Assembly (NCBI GenBank): GCA_016926855.1
Contig: JAFGNT010000012.1
Location: forward strand, 1 to 64,000
DNA: 64,000 nucleotides
Direction: 5' to 3'
Source of the DNA: Methanomicrobiaceae archaeon
GTDB lineage: Archaea > Halobacteriota > Methanomicrobia > Methanomicrobiales > Methanomicrobiaceae
The notes beneath the pieces were generated by a model. That model ran no database searches. It worked only from the letters and a program-made list of their open reading frames with translations, and was not told where the DNA came from. Every line of letters begins with the position of its first letter. Position 1 is the first letter of the stretch. Positions 48,244 to 57,614 of this stretch are shown piece after piece. A program made the translations under genes and the position numbers.

Positions 48244-50142
48244 ATGGTGCGCTACTCCGTCACAATGAATGACGAACTGACAGAAAGAATTGACAGGGAA
48301 GCTAAAAATCGTAAAGTATCCCGTTCTGACTTCATAACTGAGGCATGCACCGCCCGGCTCGGTGGCGGCGATGACACCCCCGGCGTTTCACGCCACGGCA
48401 TCCTCCCCTTCGTCTCTCCCCACCGGGAGCCGGGGGGCAATATCGGCGATTACGAGACCACATACCGGGATTTTACAATCGATGTGCCAGAGTTCTTCAA
48501 TTTCGGGTTCGATGTGATCGATGCGTGGGCGAAAAAAGACAGGAACAAGCTTGCCATGATCTGGACGAACCAGCAGGGCGGGGAGAAGAAGTACACGTTC
48601 CGCGAACTCTCCCGGCTTTCGAACCAGATTGTCAATATGCTCATCAAATACCGGATCACGAAGGGGGACCGCGTGCTGATCATGCTGCCCCGCGTGCCGG
48701 AGTGGTGGACGTGCACGATCGCACTGATCAAGATGGGCGCCGTCTACTGCCCGGCACCGACGATGCTCACCCCGAAGGATCTCAAGTACCGCATCAACGC
48801 CGCGGAGATCAAAATGGTGATAACAGACCAGGAAAACGCCCCCAAGGTGGACGAGATCTTCGATGAGTGCCCCTCGCTTGAGAGCAGGATGATCGTGGAC
48901 GGCGAGAGGAAAGGGTGGATCAATTATGTCACGGAACTCTCATGGCCCGCCCCGGTCTCCAGCAAGATCATCAACCTGCAGGGCATGAAGAAGACCCGCT
49001 CCACCGATCCGCTCGTGATCTTCTTCACCTCCGGCACGACCGGCGAAGCAAAGATGGTCCTCCACGACCACAGCTACCCGCTCGGGCATATCGTGACCGC
49101 ACGGTTCTGGCACGACGTGCGGGACAACGACCTGCACTTCACGCTCTCCGACACCGGGTGGGCAAAGAGTGCGTGGGGCAAGTTCTACGGCCAGTGGATC
49201 GAGGGTGCGTGTGTTTTTGTCTACGATATCAGGCGCAAGTTCAACGCGACCGAGATCCTGCCGATGATGGAGAAGTACGGGGTCACCACGTTCTGCTGCC
49301 CGCCCACCATCTACCGGATGCTGATCCTCGCCGATCTCGACAAATTCGACTTCACCGAACTCCGCCACTCCGTGAGTGCGGGCGAACCGATCAACCCGGA
49401 GGTAATACGGGCGTGGAAAGATGCGACGGGCCTCACGATCTACGAGGGATACGGCCAGACCGAGACGGTGCTCTGCGTGGGCACCTTCCCCGGCATGGAG
49501 CCGAAGTACGGGTCGATGGGGAAACCCACGCCCGGGTGGGACATCAGGCTGCTCGACGAGCACGGCAATCCCGTGGCCGACAAAGAGGAGGGGCTCATCG
49601 CAATCAATACCAATCCCCGGCCCGTCGGCCTCTTCCGGGAATATTTCAACAACGAGGAGGAGAACCGCCACGTCTTTTCCGGCGACTGGTACTACACCGG
49701 CGACAAGGCGTACCGCGACGAGGACGGGTACCTCTGGTTCATCGGCCGTGACGACGACGTGATCAAGGCGTCCGGATACCGCATCGGGCCCTTCGAGGTG
49801 GAGAGCGCCCTCATCGAGCACGAGGCGGTGCAGGAGGCGGCGGTCGTCGGGTCGCCGGACGTCATCCGCGGCCTGATCGTGAAGGCGTTCGTGGTGCTCG
49901 CACCGGGCCATTCGCCCTCCGAATCGCTTGTAAAAGAGCTCCAGAAGCACGTCAAGCAGGTCACGGCCCCGTACAAGTACCCGCGGGCCATCGAGTTCGT
50001 CGAATCTCTCCCGAAGACCATCTCCGGCAAAATCCGGCGGAACGAACTCCGGGAGCTCGAAATGAAGCGGAGCACGAACGGTGTGTGCGAAACGGAAACG
50101 CCGGCCCACCACCCCCCGATGGAAAAAACCGGCCGCAGATAG
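48244..50142 (+). CDS. Acyl-CoA synthetase with N-terminal ribbon-helix-helix (CopG-like) domain
   Basis: MVRYSVTMNDELTERIDREAKNRKVSRSDFITEACTARL then ACS domain (FFTSGTTGEAKMV, GYGQTE, LPKTISGKIRR). Confidence 0.9.
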   Translation: MVRYSVTMNDELTERIDREAKNRKVSRSDFITEACTARLGGGDDTPGVSRHGILPFVSPHREPGGNIGDYETTYRDFTIDVPEFFNFGFDVIDAWAKKDRNKLAMIWTNQQGGEKKYTFRELSRLSNQIVNMLIKYRITKGDRVLIMLPRVPEWWTCTIALIKMGAVYCPAPTMLTPKDLKYRINAAEIKMVITDQENAPKVDEIFDECPSLESRMIVDGERKGWINYVTELSWPAPVSSKIINLQGMKKTRSTDPLVIFFTSGTTGEAKMVLHDHSYPLGHIVTARFWHDVRDNDLHFTLSDTGWAKSAWGKFYGQWIEGACVFVYDIRRKFNATEILPMMEKYGVTTFCCPPTIYRMLILADLDKFDFTELRHSVSAGEPINPEVIRAWKDATGLTIYEGYGQTETVLCVGTFPGMEPKYGSMGKPTPGWDIRLLDEHGNPVADKEEGLIAINTNPRPVGLFREYFNNEEENRHVFSGDWYYTGDKAYRDEDGYLWFIGRDDDVIKASGYRIGPFEVESALIEHEAVQEAAVVGSPDVIRGLIVKAFVVLAPGHSPSESLVKELQKHVKQVTAPYKYPRAIEFVESLPKTISGKIRRNELRELEMKRSTNGVCETETPAHHPPMEKTGRR

Positions 50143-50201
50143 GCGGGCCCCGGCCCCCGAACAACTATCTTTATTTTGTTTGAGCGAATATACTAGAAAG
50201 C

Positions 50202-50286
50202 GCGAGGGTTGCCGAGCCAGGTCAAAGGCGATAGGTTCAGGGCCTATTCTCGTAGGAGTTCGCCGGTTCGAATCCGGTCCCTCGCA
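50202..50286 (+). tRNA. tRNA-Leu (CAG)
   Basis: GCGAGGG/CCCTCGC acceptor, ATAGG-TTCAGGG-CCTAT anticodon arm, variable arm, GCCGGTTCGAATCCGGT. Confidence 0.95.
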
Positions 50287-50379
50287 TCCGGTTTTGGGGT
50301 TATAGTTATCTTGTAAAATGGAAACCCGCAGATGTGATATCAGAATCTAATTAAAACACTACATTAAGGGAAAATTAAG

Positions 50380-51282
50380 CTATATTGCCATATCGGTTAA
50401 CATCATACGAATATTTCTATCCGTAATTCGAGCCATTTGTTCAGCTTTCTTTATTGATTGTTTTTCAATTTTATGCTGATAGATTATCGTGTTCAGCATA
50501 TTGGTAGTTCTAAAGGTCACAATTTCACAAGAATCATTTGGGATATACCCATATGATTGCTCACCTACATTAGGTTCATGAGTTAATCTAGATTTATACG
50601 GTTTACCATAACGATTTTTGTTCTTCCAAAAATCGAATATTGCGTCTTTTCGTGTAGGATAATAATAAAGTTTAGACCAAAATTCTTCCTCAGTAATGAT
50701 ATTTTTAAAATGAACCTGATAATCCCAAAATTCCTGTGGTGAGGATTTTTTGTTTAGGACTTCCCATCCATCTTCTTGAAGATTAGCTAATAATATTTGA
50801 ACTTCTTTAAAATGGTCCTTTTTAATTTGTCTTTGAATTACCCGTGTTTTTCTAGGGCTCAGTTTCATTTTAATAATTATTTCATCAATAACTTGGGATA
50901 AATCATCTTCTGAAGTCATTTGTGAAGCTTGTAGGTCTTCAAAATATTTTGGTAATTGACCTTTAGATATTTTCTTCTGTATATAATTTTTATCAATACC
51001 ATACCAGATAGGGAGGATGTTCTTTATATTTTTATTAAGAAAATATTCTAATTCAACTTCTTTAAGTGAATCCTTATATTTATTAAAAAAATTTTTACTT
51101 AGTAGAATTATTCCGAATTTTGAATATTTTAAGCCGAACTTTATTGTTTCTTTGAAATCATTACCAGAAAGTATATTCCATGAATCATACCAAACATGAT
51201 ATTCTTTTAATAACGCTTCAGCAATATGATTAGCTATATTCTTATCATTACTAGAATGTGAAATGAATATATCCCAATACAT
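50380..51282 (-). CDS. TIR-domain protein with uncharacterised C-terminus
   Basis: MYWDIFISHSSNDKNIANHIAEAL...VWYDSWNILSGNDF...GIILLSKNFFNKYKDSLKEVELEYF. Confidence 0.88.
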   Translation of the reverse strand: MYWDIFISHSSNDKNIANHIAEALLKEYHVWYDSWNILSGNDFKETIKFGLKYSKFGIILLSKNFFNKYKDSLKEVELEYFLNKNIKNILPIWYGIDKNYIQKKISKGQLPKYFEDLQASQMTSEDDLSQVIDEIIIKMKLSPRKTRVIQRQIKKDHFKEVQILLANLQEDGWEVLNKKSSPQEFWDYQVHFKNIITEEEFWSKLYYYPTRKDAIFDFWKNKNRYGKPYKSRLTHEPNVGEQSYGYIPNDSCEIVTFRTTNMLNTIIYQHKIEKQSIKKAEQMARITDRNIRMMLTDMAI

Positions 51283-51329
51283 TTATATCTAATATTTTTG
51301 TTATCAATTAAATAGTCATTGATATAATT

Positions 51330-51648
51330 TTATTGAGATTCTTGATAAATTTCCCTCTGTTCTTTTAAAATATTCTTTTTCTCCCGTATCTTCTTCTTCC
51401 ACTTCGACAACGTTCCCCGGCTCATCCCCATCGCTTCGACCTCCGAAGAAGTCATTTTAAGAATCCTCTCCCGTTCAGCTTGTGGATCAACAAACACCTG
51501 CGGCCGCTTTACATCAGCCGCCTGCTCATTGATATTGTTCGCTTCCTTCCCGATGTAAACCACACCGTCAACGATGACGTCAACACGCTGTAAAAATCCC
51601 TTTTCTTCCTCAAATTTGTAATATGGACATAGTTTTATGCAATAGTAG
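51330..51648 (-). pseudogene. 5'-truncated fragment, candidate Cas1 C-terminus
   Basis: Frame open upstream of the called start to about 51648 without ATG; VVYIGKE...RERILKMTSSEVEAMGMSRGTLSKWKK resembles Cas1 C-terminal pattern from memory. Confidence 0.35.
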
Positions 51649-51740
51649 TCATTTCAATAAGAACGAAAAGATTGTAACTGTCAAAAAATTTTCAAAATAC
51701 TCCATAAATTATATTATGATGTAAATTTTATGATTCTCTC

Positions 51741-53012
51741 ATGGCTCTTAATTCAGATCAAATATTTTATTTTCGACAAAATTTATTTAGAGAACTCCGG
51801 AACGAACTTGGACATCTTAAAACGTGCCAAACAGCTCTTGTTGTGCTCAGTATCACTGGTTCCGGTGTATATTTAGGCTTGATAAGTACAATTGGACTTT
51901 CTTATTTACTCCCTTATTTACTACTTATTCCCCTATTGATTCTCCTCCCATTATGGATTATATTTTACGATAAGGCGAGGACGATTGCTCGAATTATTGG
52001 CTTCCTCCGTGTTCAAGAAACACTTGCAAAGGAAAATAGTGAAATAGGATTAATTGGATGGGAATCGGCAATGAAAGAATATTGGACAGTACGGGATAAA
52101 TATGATGAATTACATTATGATGACGTTTTTGAAAGTGCAAAAAAACTTCAGAAAGATAATGATCAACAAAGCAAGATTCGAGAGAGTATAATAAACTCTA
52201 CATATTGGAGCACCGTTTATGCCCTGTTTTTTTTCTTTAGCATTATTTGTTTAGGAATGAGTTTTTACCTCCTAAAACTTGATGAAACAATTAAATTAAT
52301 ATTATTTTTTTGGTTTCTTTTTACCTGGATTATTAATTTTATTGGAGTAAAATGTAAACCAATTCATAAATATTTCAATAAGAGGATTTATTATTTTAAG
52401 AATGGGACAAATGATTATCCTCACTATATCCATCAGCATAGAAGATTTTACACAATTCTTTGGAACGTTTGGATACTTACTATAATTTGTGATTGTGTCG
52501 CAATTCTTTATATCATTAATTCTAATCAAAATTTAATAAACCAAATACCAAATGTATACCACATAGTTTTTAGGAATCCCGATCTTGTGGTCCCTTTTTC
52601 ATCCGATATCATCTCTATTGTAATTTTTATGATATTTGGATCTGTATTTATTTCAACCTCGATGATTGTATTTTGGATGTTATCTGGTCTAATTAAGGGT
52701 TTTGATGGAAGATATTCCTATAACTCTTTTCAACTAAGATGGGAGATTGCATTGCTAGGAAAACCTTTTGTTTATTCAAAATATGTTAAAAAACCGAGCC
52801 TTTTACTGGCTAAAAGTGATATTTTGGGTGGTTATAAAAATACTGTCCTTTATAAAACCGTGAGAAATACCTATTTTAAATCGTGTTTCGCTGGCTGGAT
52901 GCCTGGAAATGAGAAAATTAAAATTTTAGAAAAAGATGAGGCGATCCTATTATATAATTGCATGGAAGAAAAATTGGTTGAGTATAAGGAGGCGTTTCCA
53001 GATGATTTGTAA
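51741..53012 (+). CDS. AT-rich multi-spanning membrane protein
   Basis: 423 aa; two N-terminal TM helices, further hydrophobic pairs. Confidence 0.75.
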   Translation: MALNSDQIFYFRQNLFRELRNELGHLKTCQTALVVLSITGSGVYLGLISTIGLSYLLPYLLLIPLLILLPLWIIFYDKARTIARIIGFLRVQETLAKENSEIGLIGWESAMKEYWTVRDKYDELHYDDVFESAKKLQKDNDQQSKIRESIINSTYWSTVYALFFFFSIICLGMSFYLLKLDETIKLILFFWFLFTWIINFIGVKCKPIHKYFNKRIYYFKNGTNDYPHYIHQHRRFYTILWNVWILTIICDCVAILYIINSNQNLINQIPNVYHIVFRNPDLVVPFSSDIISIVIFMIFGSVFISTSMIVFWMLSGLIKGFDGRYSYNSFQLRWEIALLGKPFVYSKYVKKPSLLLAKSDILGGYKNTVLYKTVRNTYFKSCFAGWMPGNEKIKILEKDEAILLYNCMEEKLVEYKEAFPDDL

Positions 53013-53231
53013 ATACATTTCAGTCCTGAGAAAACCCATCCGAAGCCAAGATTACAAATCGACCGCAAGTTCTAAGGTACGAGAACTCGTAGATGATTTC
53101 ACGGTTGCATTTTTTTCGAGATAACTAAACCTCATATGAATTTCGTTATTAATTTTCTCTCCCTTATTTTTCGCCGCTATGCGCATGATGATGCGAAAAA
53201 ATTAGATAATTACACGGAAATAGGAGAAACT

Positions 53232-53924
53232 ATGCCAAAGCATGTCGGAATCGTTGCCTGCAGTGCCGAAGGCGCGGCACTGTGTTACCGCACGCTGTGC
53301 GGTGAAGTCCCGGCCCTGATGGGAGAGTATATGCATCCCGAAGTGTCCCTGCACACCCACCCTTTGGGTGACTATATGGAGCCTATTCTCTCCGGCAACC
53401 GCGAGGCCGTCGCCGGACTTATGCTTTCGTCGGCCCTCAAACTCGCATCAATCGGGGCCCACATCCTCATCTGTCCCGACAACACGATTCATGACGCGTT
53501 CGACATTGTCGCGTCACAGTCGCCCGCTCCGTGGATCCATATCGCACGGGCCGTCGGCGAGGAGGCGAAAAGCCGCGGATATAAAAAACTGGGGATTACG
53601 GGAACGAAGTACCTGATGACCGGCCCGGTGTATCCGGGGATACTGGAGAAGCTCGGGATTTCCTCTGAGATACCGGATGCTGGGGACCGGGAAAGGATCA
53701 ACACCATCATCTTTGAGGAGCTGGTGAACGGGATTTTCCGGGAAGAATCGCGGGTGTACCTGAACACGGTGATCCAAAAGCTGAAAGACCGGGGCTGCGA
53801 TGCGGTCGTCCTCGGCTGCACCGAGATTCCCCTCCTGGTCGACCCTGATGACTGTCCGCTTCCGGTGCTTGACTCAACCCGGCTGCTCGCACGGGCCGCG
53901 TTGAAGGAAGCTCTGAAGGAATAG
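53232..53924 (+). CDS. Aspartate/glutamate racemase family protein
   Basis: GIVACSAEGAALCYRTL..., VVLGCTEIPLLV; start at internal Met. Confidence 0.9.
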   Translation: MPKHVGIVACSAEGAALCYRTLCGEVPALMGEYMHPEVSLHTHPLGDYMEPILSGNREAVAGLMLSSALKLASIGAHILICPDNTIHDAFDIVASQSPAPWIHIARAVGEEAKSRGYKKLGITGTKYLMTGPVYPGILEKLGISSEIPDAGDRERINTIIFEELVNGIFREESRVYLNTVIQKLKDRGCDAVVLGCTEIPLLVDPDDCPLPVLDSTRLLARAALKEALKE

Positions 53925-54027
53925 GAGACCTGTTTGGATTTCTATTCCCTTATCTTAACACAATGCAACGGCTGGTCCGGGTCTGGGTTGATATGTGAAC
54001 CGACTGTTGCACTCGCGTAAGGTGAGA

Positions 54028-54041
54028 GGGGGCTAGCCCCC
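54028..54041. terminator. Palindrome GGGGGCTAGCCCCC between convergent genes
   Basis: Perfect 14-bp palindrome, no clear T-run. Confidence 0.3.
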
Positions 54042-54045
54042 CGGC

Positions 54046-54630
54046 CTACGATGACGGGCACTCGAATGGAGACGGGGCGCCGTCCTTGGAAAATTCCAGT
54101 ATCTCAAGCGGGTTGGTTTTTATTAAACAGTTATATTCGCCATAGCTTGTCCGGCAGGGGGATTCCCCCGGAAGGCCGCACCCGAGGTTGGAAAAGCATC
54201 GGTACACGCTGACTCCGCCCGGAGCCAGATCATTACCCGACGAACTGTATCCATCGGGAATTTTTATGCAGTAATCACTGAATTTTGTTTTCTGTGCGAT
54301 ATTCTGGTAGCAGGTTGCCGAGTCGTAGGCCCCTGGCTTCCCGTACCACGGCATTTGTTCCATCACTCCGCAGTAATACGAATTCTTCTCCGCAAGGAAA
54401 ATGTAGCATTTGCTTGCCGGCCCGGCCTGTTCAATTTCGTCGCAGTATTTGATATTATTGGACTCTACGGCAAGTTTCTGGTAGCAGTGATCCCGGTCAC
54501 CTGCGGGCAAATTCGCACATACCACATCTCCTGCCGATTCGACCGAATCGAGACATCCTGCAGTCCAGAAAGTACTTATCAGAACAATGGCGAAGCAAAA
54601 ATAAAGGGCTCGTTCTCTGTATTTCATCAC
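54046..54630 (-). CDS. Cys-rich secreted/lipoprotein-like protein
   Basis: Signal-like N-terminus FCFAIVLISTFWTAGC; repeated C spacing. Confidence 0.7.
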   Translation of the reverse strand: MMKYRERALYFCFAIVLISTFWTAGCLDSVESAGDVVCANLPAGDRDHCYQKLAVESNNIKYCDEIEQAGPASKCYIFLAEKNSYYCGVMEQMPWYGKPGAYDSATCYQNIAQKTKFSDYCIKIPDGYSSSGNDLAPGGVSVYRCFSNLGCGLPGESPCRTSYGEYNCLIKTNPLEILEFSKDGAPSPFECPSS

Positions 54631-54811
54631 CGATCAATGAAATGAGATGTCTCAGATCATATGAATATATCGAAGATTTGTGTATCCTGGGTTATGTCGG
54701 AGACAGCAGCGCTGTTCCGGGCTTTGCAGGCCTTGTCATCGGGGCGATGGTCGACGGATTGATCACGACCCCCGGCACGTCGCAGGGCATCGGTGAATAC
54801 CCTCCGCTTTC

Positions 54812-56227
54812 TCACGCCATTCTCTGAAGCGTGCTGTGAGCCCGGCCGTACGCTGCGTAGAGCACGAGCCCGAGCACAAGCCAGACGACGAACCGCAGGT
54901 GGGTGATTGTGGGCAGGGCCGAGATAAGATACGCACAGGAGAGCATGCAGAGGACCGGCAGGAACGGCACGAACGGCACCCGGAACGGGCGGGTGATGCC
55001 GGGCTGGGTGCGCCTGAGGACGATGATGCCCGCGGAGACGATGATGAACGCCGCAAGTGTGCCGATAGTGACGAGTTCGGCAACTGCTTCGAGGGGAAGG
55101 AGGCCCGCAATGACGGCGGTGACGGCGCCCACAAGCAGGGTCGCTGTTGCCGGTGTCCTGAACACCGGGTGGAGGGTTGAGAAAAAGCCGGGCAGGAGAC
55201 CGTCGCGGGCCATCGCAAAGAAGATGCGTGTCTGGCCGAAGAGGAGCACGAGAAGCACCGAGGTGATGCCGCAGATCGCCCCCGCGGCAACGACGGCCGA
55301 TCCCCACGTGTAGCCGATCGACTCGAGGGCAAATGCGACGGGGGCGTCGGTGTTTTTAAACGCGAGCAAGGAGACGACACCGGTCAGCACGGCGGAGACC
55401 GCTATATACAGCACCGTACTCACGGCGAGCGATCCCACAATGCCGACGGGGAGGTCCGACTGCGGGCGGCGCACCTCCTCCGCGGCGGTCGACACTGCGT
55501 CGAACCCGATGTAGGCGAAAAATACGATTGCCGCTCCCGTGAGGACCCCGTGCCAGCCGTACGGCATAAAGGGATGCCAGTTTGCGGGATTGATATGGGT
55601 AATCCCGAGAATGAGGAAGAGGACGATCACGGCGAGTTTGATGGTCACGATGACCATGTTGAACCGGACGCTCTCCTTAACCCCGCGGATAAGGAGCGCA
55701 GTAATCCCGGCAATAATCAGGACCGCAGGCAGGGTGATCATCCCGCCCGGCACACCCGGCGGGTGGATGAAGGCGGCAGGCAGAATGATGCCCGCCTCGT
55801 GGATGATGTCCACGACGTACCCCGACCAGCCGATGGCGACGGCGGCGATTGCGACCGAATATTCGAGGATCAGGTCCCACCCGATAATCCATGCCCATAT
55901 CTCCCCGAGCGCCGCGTACCCGTACCTAGAGGCGCTCCCCGCAACCGGCACCATGGCGGCGAACTCGGCGTAGCAGAGTGCGGCAACGGTGCAGACGGCG
56001 CCTGCAATGACGAACGAAATCAGCAGTGCAGGCCCCGAGTAGTATGCCGCCGCCACTCCGGTGATGACAAAGATGCCCGTGCCGACAATCGCCCCGATCC
56101 CGAGCAGGATGAGATCGACGGGGCCCAGCACTTTTGAAAGCCCGCCTTCATGGGAGACGGAATCGAGCAGTTCTTTGACAGGCTTTTTTCTGAAAATCGG
56201 GGATTTCCAGATGGCTGCGAGGCGCAT
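54812..56227 (-). CDS. APC-superfamily amino acid permease
   Basis: GIGAIVGTGIFVITGVAAAYYSGPA..., 12-TM layout. Confidence 0.92.
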   Translation of the reverse strand: MRLAAIWKSPIFRKKPVKELLDSVSHEGGLSKVLGPVDLILLGIGAIVGTGIFVITGVAAAYYSGPALLISFVIAGAVCTVAALCYAEFAAMVPVAGSASRYGYAALGEIWAWIIGWDLILEYSVAIAAVAIGWSGYVVDIIHEAGIILPAAFIHPPGVPGGMITLPAVLIIAGITALLIRGVKESVRFNMVIVTIKLAVIVLFLILGITHINPANWHPFMPYGWHGVLTGAAIVFFAYIGFDAVSTAAEEVRRPQSDLPVGIVGSLAVSTVLYIAVSAVLTGVVSLLAFKNTDAPVAFALESIGYTWGSAVVAAGAICGITSVLLVLLFGQTRIFFAMARDGLLPGFFSTLHPVFRTPATATLLVGAVTAVIAGLLPLEAVAELVTIGTLAAFIIVSAGIIVLRRTQPGITRPFRVPFVPFLPVLCMLSCAYLISALPTITHLRFVVWLVLGLVLYAAYGRAHSTLQRMA

Positions 56228-56408
56228 ACCCGTTCATCTGCGGTATGGTTGTATAGATTTCGGATCCGCCGCCCCTTCGCGGCGCGGTTCCCCGGAAATC
56301 TCAGGGGGAACTGATGCGGGCAAAAGGCGGGGCCACGCCAATCCCCCTCTTCACATGTTGGGAAAATACTATATCCCCCGGCGCACAAGCGGGAGATCGT
56401 GAGGGCCA

Positions 56409-57062
56409 ATGGAGAAAAATAAGATAATCCTGATCGGAGGGGCCTTTGTTGTCATTATCGCCATCGCCGCTGTTCTCGCCGGTGTGGGGGATTTTTCGCG
56501 GAACACCGGCTCCGGATCGGTACAGAACGGCGGGCAGGAACCGGGCGGTGTGCTACCCGGAGGACTGAACGGAGGCCCCGGAGCAGGGGCAATGCCTGCG
56601 CTCCTGCCCCGGGAGGATCCCTCCCCGCTGAGTGAGCAGGAAATTGAGGACATCCTCTTCATACGGGAGGAAGAGCAGCTGGCGCACGATCTCTACACCC
56701 GCTGGGCCGGCAGGTATACGCTGCCCATCTTCGCAAATATCGCGGATTCGGAAACGATGCACATCTATGAAGTGCAGCTGCTCGTTGACCGGTACGGGCT
56801 GCCTTCGGACCGGATCGGGAACTCTGCGACCGGGTATACGAGTCCCGTGATCCAGTCGTTGTATGACGAATACGGGCCGCAGGGCGATTTATCGCTCTCC
56901 GATGCGCTCGAACTCGGGCTTGCCGTTGAGGAACGCGACATCGCCGATCTCGACATGGCGATTGCCAATACCACGCGGACCGATGTCCTGCAGGTCTGGT
57001 ACACCCTCCGGCAGGGATCCGAGGCCCACAAGAGTGCATTCCTGCGGGCGCTCGGCAGGTAA
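56409..57062 (+). CDS. DUF2202 (ferritin-like) membrane-anchored protein
   Basis: LSEQEIEDILFIREEEQLAHDLYTRWA...IFANIADSETMHI. Confidence 0.87.
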   Translation: MEKNKIILIGGAFVVIIAIAAVLAGVGDFSRNTGSGSVQNGGQEPGGVLPGGLNGGPGAGAMPALLPREDPSPLSEQEIEDILFIREEEQLAHDLYTRWAGRYTLPIFANIADSETMHIYEVQLLVDRYGLPSDRIGNSATGYTSPVIQSLYDEYGPQGDLSLSDALELGLAVEERDIADLDMAIANTTRTDVLQVWYTLRQGSEAHKSAFLRALGR

Positions 57063-57251
57063 ACCGCCCGTTCCCTTTTTCATCCCTCTTCCTCCTTCGG
57101 CAGCATTGCCGGTCAGAACGAGGTCCGTTAAGATGCTTACTCGTGCCGGACGGTTATCGGGATCGGGGGCATCGAAAGCAGCGCTATCCCGGCAGTGCGA
57201 ACCTTCCGGCACCGGAATGGTCCGGTATCCGGAAAAACAGGGAATAATTTT

Positions 57252-57446
57252 TCAGGCCTCGTAGGCGATCAGGATCGATCCGGTATCCTTTTCCAGGGAC
57301 TGGATCTTCGAGAGAGCCTGGGAGTCGAGTTTCTTGTACGGAGGAACCCTGTCGTAGGCGACAAGAATTACTCCCAGTTTCTCCTCAAGTTTCTTAATCT
57401 CCTCGAGCTGGCCCCCGGAGGGATGAGCAGGATGTGGACATTCCAT
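57252..57446 (-). CDS. Small protein with internal duplication
   Basis: IKKLEEKLGVILVAYD / IQSLEKDTGSILIAYE. Confidence 0.65.
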   Translation of the reverse strand: MECPHPAHPSGGQLEEIKKLEEKLGVILVAYDRVPPYKKLDSQALSKIQSLEKDTGSILIAYEA

Positions 57447-57614
57447 AACAAAACACCGGTACGGTATTCTATCTTTTAATATATATATTATAACACAAAT
57501 AAAACTTTCATAGATTAATTTTACTTGCATTTATCGGGGGGAAGGGGGTGACGGTCAGGAATGCGGGGAGAGAGAGGTCGAGCGCATGTGGCCGTGTAGG
57601 GCCGCACCCGCACC

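Noticed and set aside
48940-50112. 390-aa minus ORF
   Set aside because: Antisense to the RHH-acyl-CoA synthetase
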